A DNA stretch of 64,000 nt from Hyalella azteca (lineage: Eukaryota > Arthropoda > Malacostraca > Amphipoda > Hyalellidae), in contig NW_025939632.1 of NCBI RefSeq assembly GCF_000764305.2, positions 151,311 to 215,310 on the forward strand, given 5' to 3'. This document shows positions 60,281 to 64,000 of this stretch, piece after piece. Under the pieces are notes generated by a model. The model saw only the letters and a list, made by a program, of their open reading frames with translations. It was not told the DNA's origin and ran no database searches. Within the stretch, counting starts at the first letter, position 1; the number at the start of each line of letters is the position of its first letter. The position numbers and the translations under genes were made by a program.

Positions 60281-61515
60281 TTACTGTCCAACCACCCAGC
60301 AAATTACATCAACATTACTGTTCCTGGAGTGTGTCGCCCTCAGTAAAAAAGTTTTCAAGCCTTGCTTAATCTTTTTCGCAAAGTAATTGAGCATTGGTAT
60401 AGTTTTGTATATTTCGTATTTTGATAGCAATAATAAATGCAGAAGAAGACTTGAAGCACCTACATGGGATTTTAAGTAACGTCTGTAATTATGTAAGTAA
60501 TTTAATGGGCGAGGAGTGGATAATGGTTTCAGACATGTGCACCTAAAGATTTTATTTAACGTTCTAGTAACGGGCGACGGGTGAATTATAGATTTATGGT
60601 AAACACCCTCATGAAGGGAATGTTGAAGTTCGCCAGAACGAATAATTGATTTATGGTCTGAGTTACGCAGGCGCTTACATGCAACCGTCACGATGCAGAA
60701 AAAGTGAAGGTAATTTTGGAACAGAAAACGTGTAAACTTTCGACGGTGACTTCATAGAATTTAGCGTCGTCTTCCTTTGTGCGTCCTGAAAGGGGAGCCT
60801 GTCTCACGCTTTTAGCTGTGGACAAAAAAACCGAGCAGTGACACGAACGCCATACAAACCTGCTCAAAATTACAATTTGCTTTTCACTGAAAGAAGAGTA
60901 ACGTTCGCATTGCACTGAAAAGACCTCGACATTCATTTTAAAAACTCTGGTTGTTACAGGCTTGCGATCAGTAATCAACACGAGCATTAGCAGCTTCAAT
61001 GCAGTCAACACGAGCATTAGCAGCTTCAATGCAGAGACAGTCTTAGCAGCAGTTCAATGTTTGAGTACTGAAAGAGAAGCGTTCAACTGCAGTTCTCGAG
61101 TCTCAATACAATGAGCGCTTAAAACTGATTTGTTATTTAACAAGAACGAGACAGCTAGAGTGTAATGAGGAGACATTATTCAGCTATGCTCTCCACGCTG
61201 GGCTGTGGGCATGTTCAAAATGTGTGGATAATGTCGATCCGTGTGATGGATGATCTAGGAAAGGCATGAATAAATTAATTTAAAGATATGAACAGAATGT
61301 TAATTGATTTCTGCTGTGGACATGTGCTGCTTTTAAGAAACTATGCACTGAATGTTATCGTCGAAATTATAATTATATAACTCAGTAATAAAGTTTATTA
61401 GGGATGCGTCTGTATAAATGTGGAGCGTAGATGCATGCCTGGCCTCTATGAAAACATATATTTTGTAAGAATTTCGTATATTGCATTCATAATTACGCAA
61501 AACTTGGTCAAGCAC
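60281..61515 (-). other. Unassigned minus-strand frames, possible old retroelement
   Basis: Three minus-strand frames follow one another: 61333-61515, 60688-61029 and 60281-60691, the last two overlapping by 4 bases. The first contains 'LHIYTDASLI', reminiscent of the TDGS motif of LINE RNase H. The others show no motif I recognise. A decayed retroelement is the best guess, at low confidence. Confidence 0.2.
60974..61036. repeat. ~30-bp duplication
   Basis: CAACACGAGCATTAGCAGCT plus TCAATGCAG twice. Confidence 0.75.
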
Positions 61516-62189
61516 TGAGCGGTGTTGGCATCACCTATACTTATCCCATATTAATTCAACTATACTTTATCCCTTTTTGTTACTTATTCCTCACCATCAG
61601 GACTTTCTGCGTCATGAGTGGACTTTTTCCCTCTAGTTTCATTCTTTCCCATAAAGAAAATTTTGTGTAAAATGATGTTACAATACATAAAACAAATACA
61701 AGGATATACGTTGGTGCTGGCAAAGGTTGCAAGTGATGCTGACAATAAGACAGTGTAGGTATTCAGTTATGCAATCACTTATCATTTAATGCCATGCTGC
61801 CAGTTTTGTCTTTGCTGCCTCGGGTTTTTATTTTTGCAACACCAGAACATACTTGCAAGCAAGTCACACCTTTTAGGGAGACTATAATTTTGTTTTAGGG
61901 AGACTTTGGTTTAGGGAGACTATAATTACGTTTTTACCTGATCAAAAGTGAATTTGAAGGATTTCCGTGAATACCATTCAGAACTATCAAAAATTTCCAT
62001 TTGCCTTGCAAGATCTCAAGTTTAAACGTTTTACTTCTTATACTACATAGTTAATATTTAGAGAGAGTATGTCTGTGTTTGTCAGAAACGGAAGTGATAA
62101 GATATATTTAGATTAAAAGATACTACTTGTATCTGAAGGCGACATCGAGTTGTGAAACAAGCAAGAGAAACGGAAACGCCGGTTGACCG

Positions 62190-62490
62190 GTCGATGTTTA
62201 TTCATACGTATTCTGCATCCGAGCCTATACGTACGTTTCTCATACGTATTCTGCAGCCAAGATAATATCTTTCTTATACGTATTCTGCAGTCAAGGCTAT
62301 ACGTTTCTCCTACGTATTCCGCAGCCAAAGTAATACATTTCTAATGCATATTCTGCACTCAAGTTTATACGTTTCACACCCGTATTTTGTAGCGAAGACA
62401 GTACGTTTCTCATCCGTATTCTGCAGGCAAGGCTATACGCTTCTCGTCCGTATTCTGCAGCCAAGAAAATACGTTTCTTTTCCGTATTAT
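62190..62490. repeat. ~30-bp minisatellite, about 10 units
   Basis: CGTATTCTGCAGCCAAGGCT and ATACGTTTCTC, moderately diverged. Confidence 0.85.
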
Positions 62491-62604
62491 ACAGGCAAGC
62501 CGATAAATGCATTTTTTAAATCGTATTCTGCTGCGAGCTGAAGTTCTGATGTCACCGAAGCTCGCTTGGCAAGTCTCGTACTTTCATTTTCACTGCGCTT
62601 GCTT

Positions 62605-63290
62605 GACATGTCCCCTGCACTGCACCGCTTGGCACGTCCCCTGCACTGCCGCTTGACACGTCTCCTGCACTGCACCGCTTGACACGTCCCCTACACTGCC
62701 GCTTGACACGTCCCCTACACTGCACCGCTTGACACGTCCCCTGCACTGCCGCTTGACACGTCCCCTGCACTGCACCGCTTGACACGTCCCCTGCACTGCA
62801 CCGCTTGACACGTCCCCTGCACTGCCGCTTAACACGTCCCCTACACTGCCGCTTGACACGTCCCCTGCACTGCCGCTCGACACGTCCCCTACACTGCCGC
62901 TTAACACGTCCCCTGCACTGCACTGCTTGACACGTCCCCTGTACTGCCGCTTGACACGTCCCCTGCACTGCACCGCTTGGCACGTCCCCTGCACTACCGC
63001 TTGACACGTCCCCTACACTGCCGCTTGACACGTCCCCTGCACTGCCGCTTGACACGTCCCCTGCACAGCCGCTTGACTCGTCCCCTGCACTGCCGCTTGA
63101 CACGTCCCCTACACTGCCGCTAAACACGTCCCCTGCACTGCACCGCTTGACACGTCCCCTGCACTGCCGCTTGACACGTCCCCTGCACTGCACCGCTTGA
63201 CACGTCCCCTGCACTGCACCGCTTGACACGTCCCCTGCACTGCCGCTTGACACGTCCCCTGCACTGCACCGCTAAACACGTCCCCTGCAG
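62605..63290. repeat. 24/29-bp minisatellite, about 26 units
   Basis: CGCTTGACACGTCCCCTGCA with CTGC or CTGCAC spacing. Two unit lengths alternate. Long minus-strand frames here are repeat artefacts. Confidence 0.9.
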
Positions 63291-63842
63291 TTCAAAGACT
63301 TGATGTATAAAAAACCTATTGTCTTATTACAATTTTAACTCATTTCTAGTTAATATAATTATATCTCTCTATTTACTATAAAATTACCGGAAAAATTATG
63401 TATCATTTTATTTGTTATGAACATTTTAAGGGAAATAATAACAACAACTTCAAATTAAGCTGCTTCTCAAAACTGAGCAAAATTACATGTCTCCTTCAGC
63501 ACTCTTCAGGCTGGCGTCCCGGGGATTATTTTGACTTGGATTCTACGGTACACCCCCATACTCTAGATATGTGCTATGGACGTAGCAGTCCCATGCCAAA
63601 GTGAATCAAAAAGACTCACTTTCATGCTTTTGCTTCACCATATCCTCGAGTCCATTGCCCACGAGTCATTCTTACTGAGCTAGCTTGTAAAAGTTTAATA
63701 TCTTGCCTGTCGTTCGTCGATTGATCTTGCTAAAATAAACTTAACTCGTTTTGTTCGTTTTCTGAGTCAGCGTACAAGATATTGGTCTAAATTACCGTTT
63801 ATTTATACTACTAAATTGTTAACACAGATTGATTACGGCCGA

Positions 63843-64000
63843 TGTCCCCATGACCTGTCGTCCCAGGCTCACGATGTCCCCCTGACCTGTCGTCCCAGGC
63901 TCTCGATGTCCCCCTGACCTGTCGTCCCAGGCTCACGATGTCCCCCTGACCTGTCGTCCCAGGCTCACGATGTCCCCCTGACCTGTCGTCCCAGGCTCAC
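63843..64000. repeat. 32-bp minisatellite, 5 units, runs off the window
   Basis: GATGTCCCCCTGACCTGTCG and TCCCAGGCTCAC. The right edge is cut by the window end. Confidence 0.9.

Noticed and set aside
62552..63253. 233-codon minus-strand frame
   Set aside because: It lies wholly inside the 24/29-bp minisatellite and frameshifts freely between units.
62190..63290. CRISPR-like regular repeats
   Set aside because: Units abut without unique spacers, and the host is an animal. Ordinary minisatellites.

Overview
The window is animal (eukaryotic) nuclear DNA and most likely comes from an arthropod. I favour a malacostracan crustacean, but that is inference. It is AT-rich with GC-richer exons, GT-AG introns, an ionotropic-receptor-type glutamate receptor, a chitin-binding cuticle protein, a glycine-rich secreted protein, tRNA-derived SINEs, LINE 3' ends, MITEs and an unusually heavy load of minisatellites. 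Single long ORFs are misleading here. I rebuilt genes by chaining exons whose splice sites and codon phases agree.

Four complete multi-exon gene models close in frame. (A) 6801-9473, minus: a 236-aa secreted protein with a PAN/apple-like Cys cluster and a galactose-binding-like C-terminal part (3 exons). (B) 21930-34295, minus: a 791-aa ionotropic receptor / iGluR-like protein (9 exons). It has a repetitive N-terminal extension, and the segment expected to hold M1, the pore loop and M2 is absent within one continuous exon. (C) 46370-50346, plus: a 368-aa secreted protein with one six-Cys chitin-binding (CBM14/peritrophin-A) domain and an acidic Ser/Thr-rich tail (4 exons), with a TATA box 60 bases upstream of the start codon. 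(D) 50939-57111, minus: a 435-aa secreted glycine-rich protein with a tetra-Arg cleavage-type site and a Cys-containing C-terminal domain reminiscent of DM4/12 (6 exons). C and D converge and are about 590 bases apart. Fragmentary genes are a spondin-domain locus (about 18.2-20.0 kb, minus), a lone ABCC-transporter-like exon (about 20.3-20.5 kb, minus) and a Tc1/mariner-type transposase C-terminus at the left edge.

Layout: 0-6.7 kb is transposon debris, including a foldback MITE and a SINE split by a MITE. 6.8-9.5 kb is gene A. 9.5-18 kb is gene-poor with tandem arrays. 18-20.5 kb holds spondin and ABCC fragments plus a LINE tail. 21.9-34.3 kb is the receptor. 34.3-46 kb is a minisatellite-rich desert. 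46.3-57.1 kb holds genes C and D. 57.1-64 kb is mostly arrays and repeats.

The two points most worth a second look are the in-frame loss of the channel pore from an otherwise intact receptor gene, and a 43-bp minisatellite in gene C that begins at the exon-2 splice donor and repeats that donor-like sequence about 15 times through the intron. No functional link between the genes is visible, apart from C and D both encoding secreted, probably cuticle or matrix, proteins.
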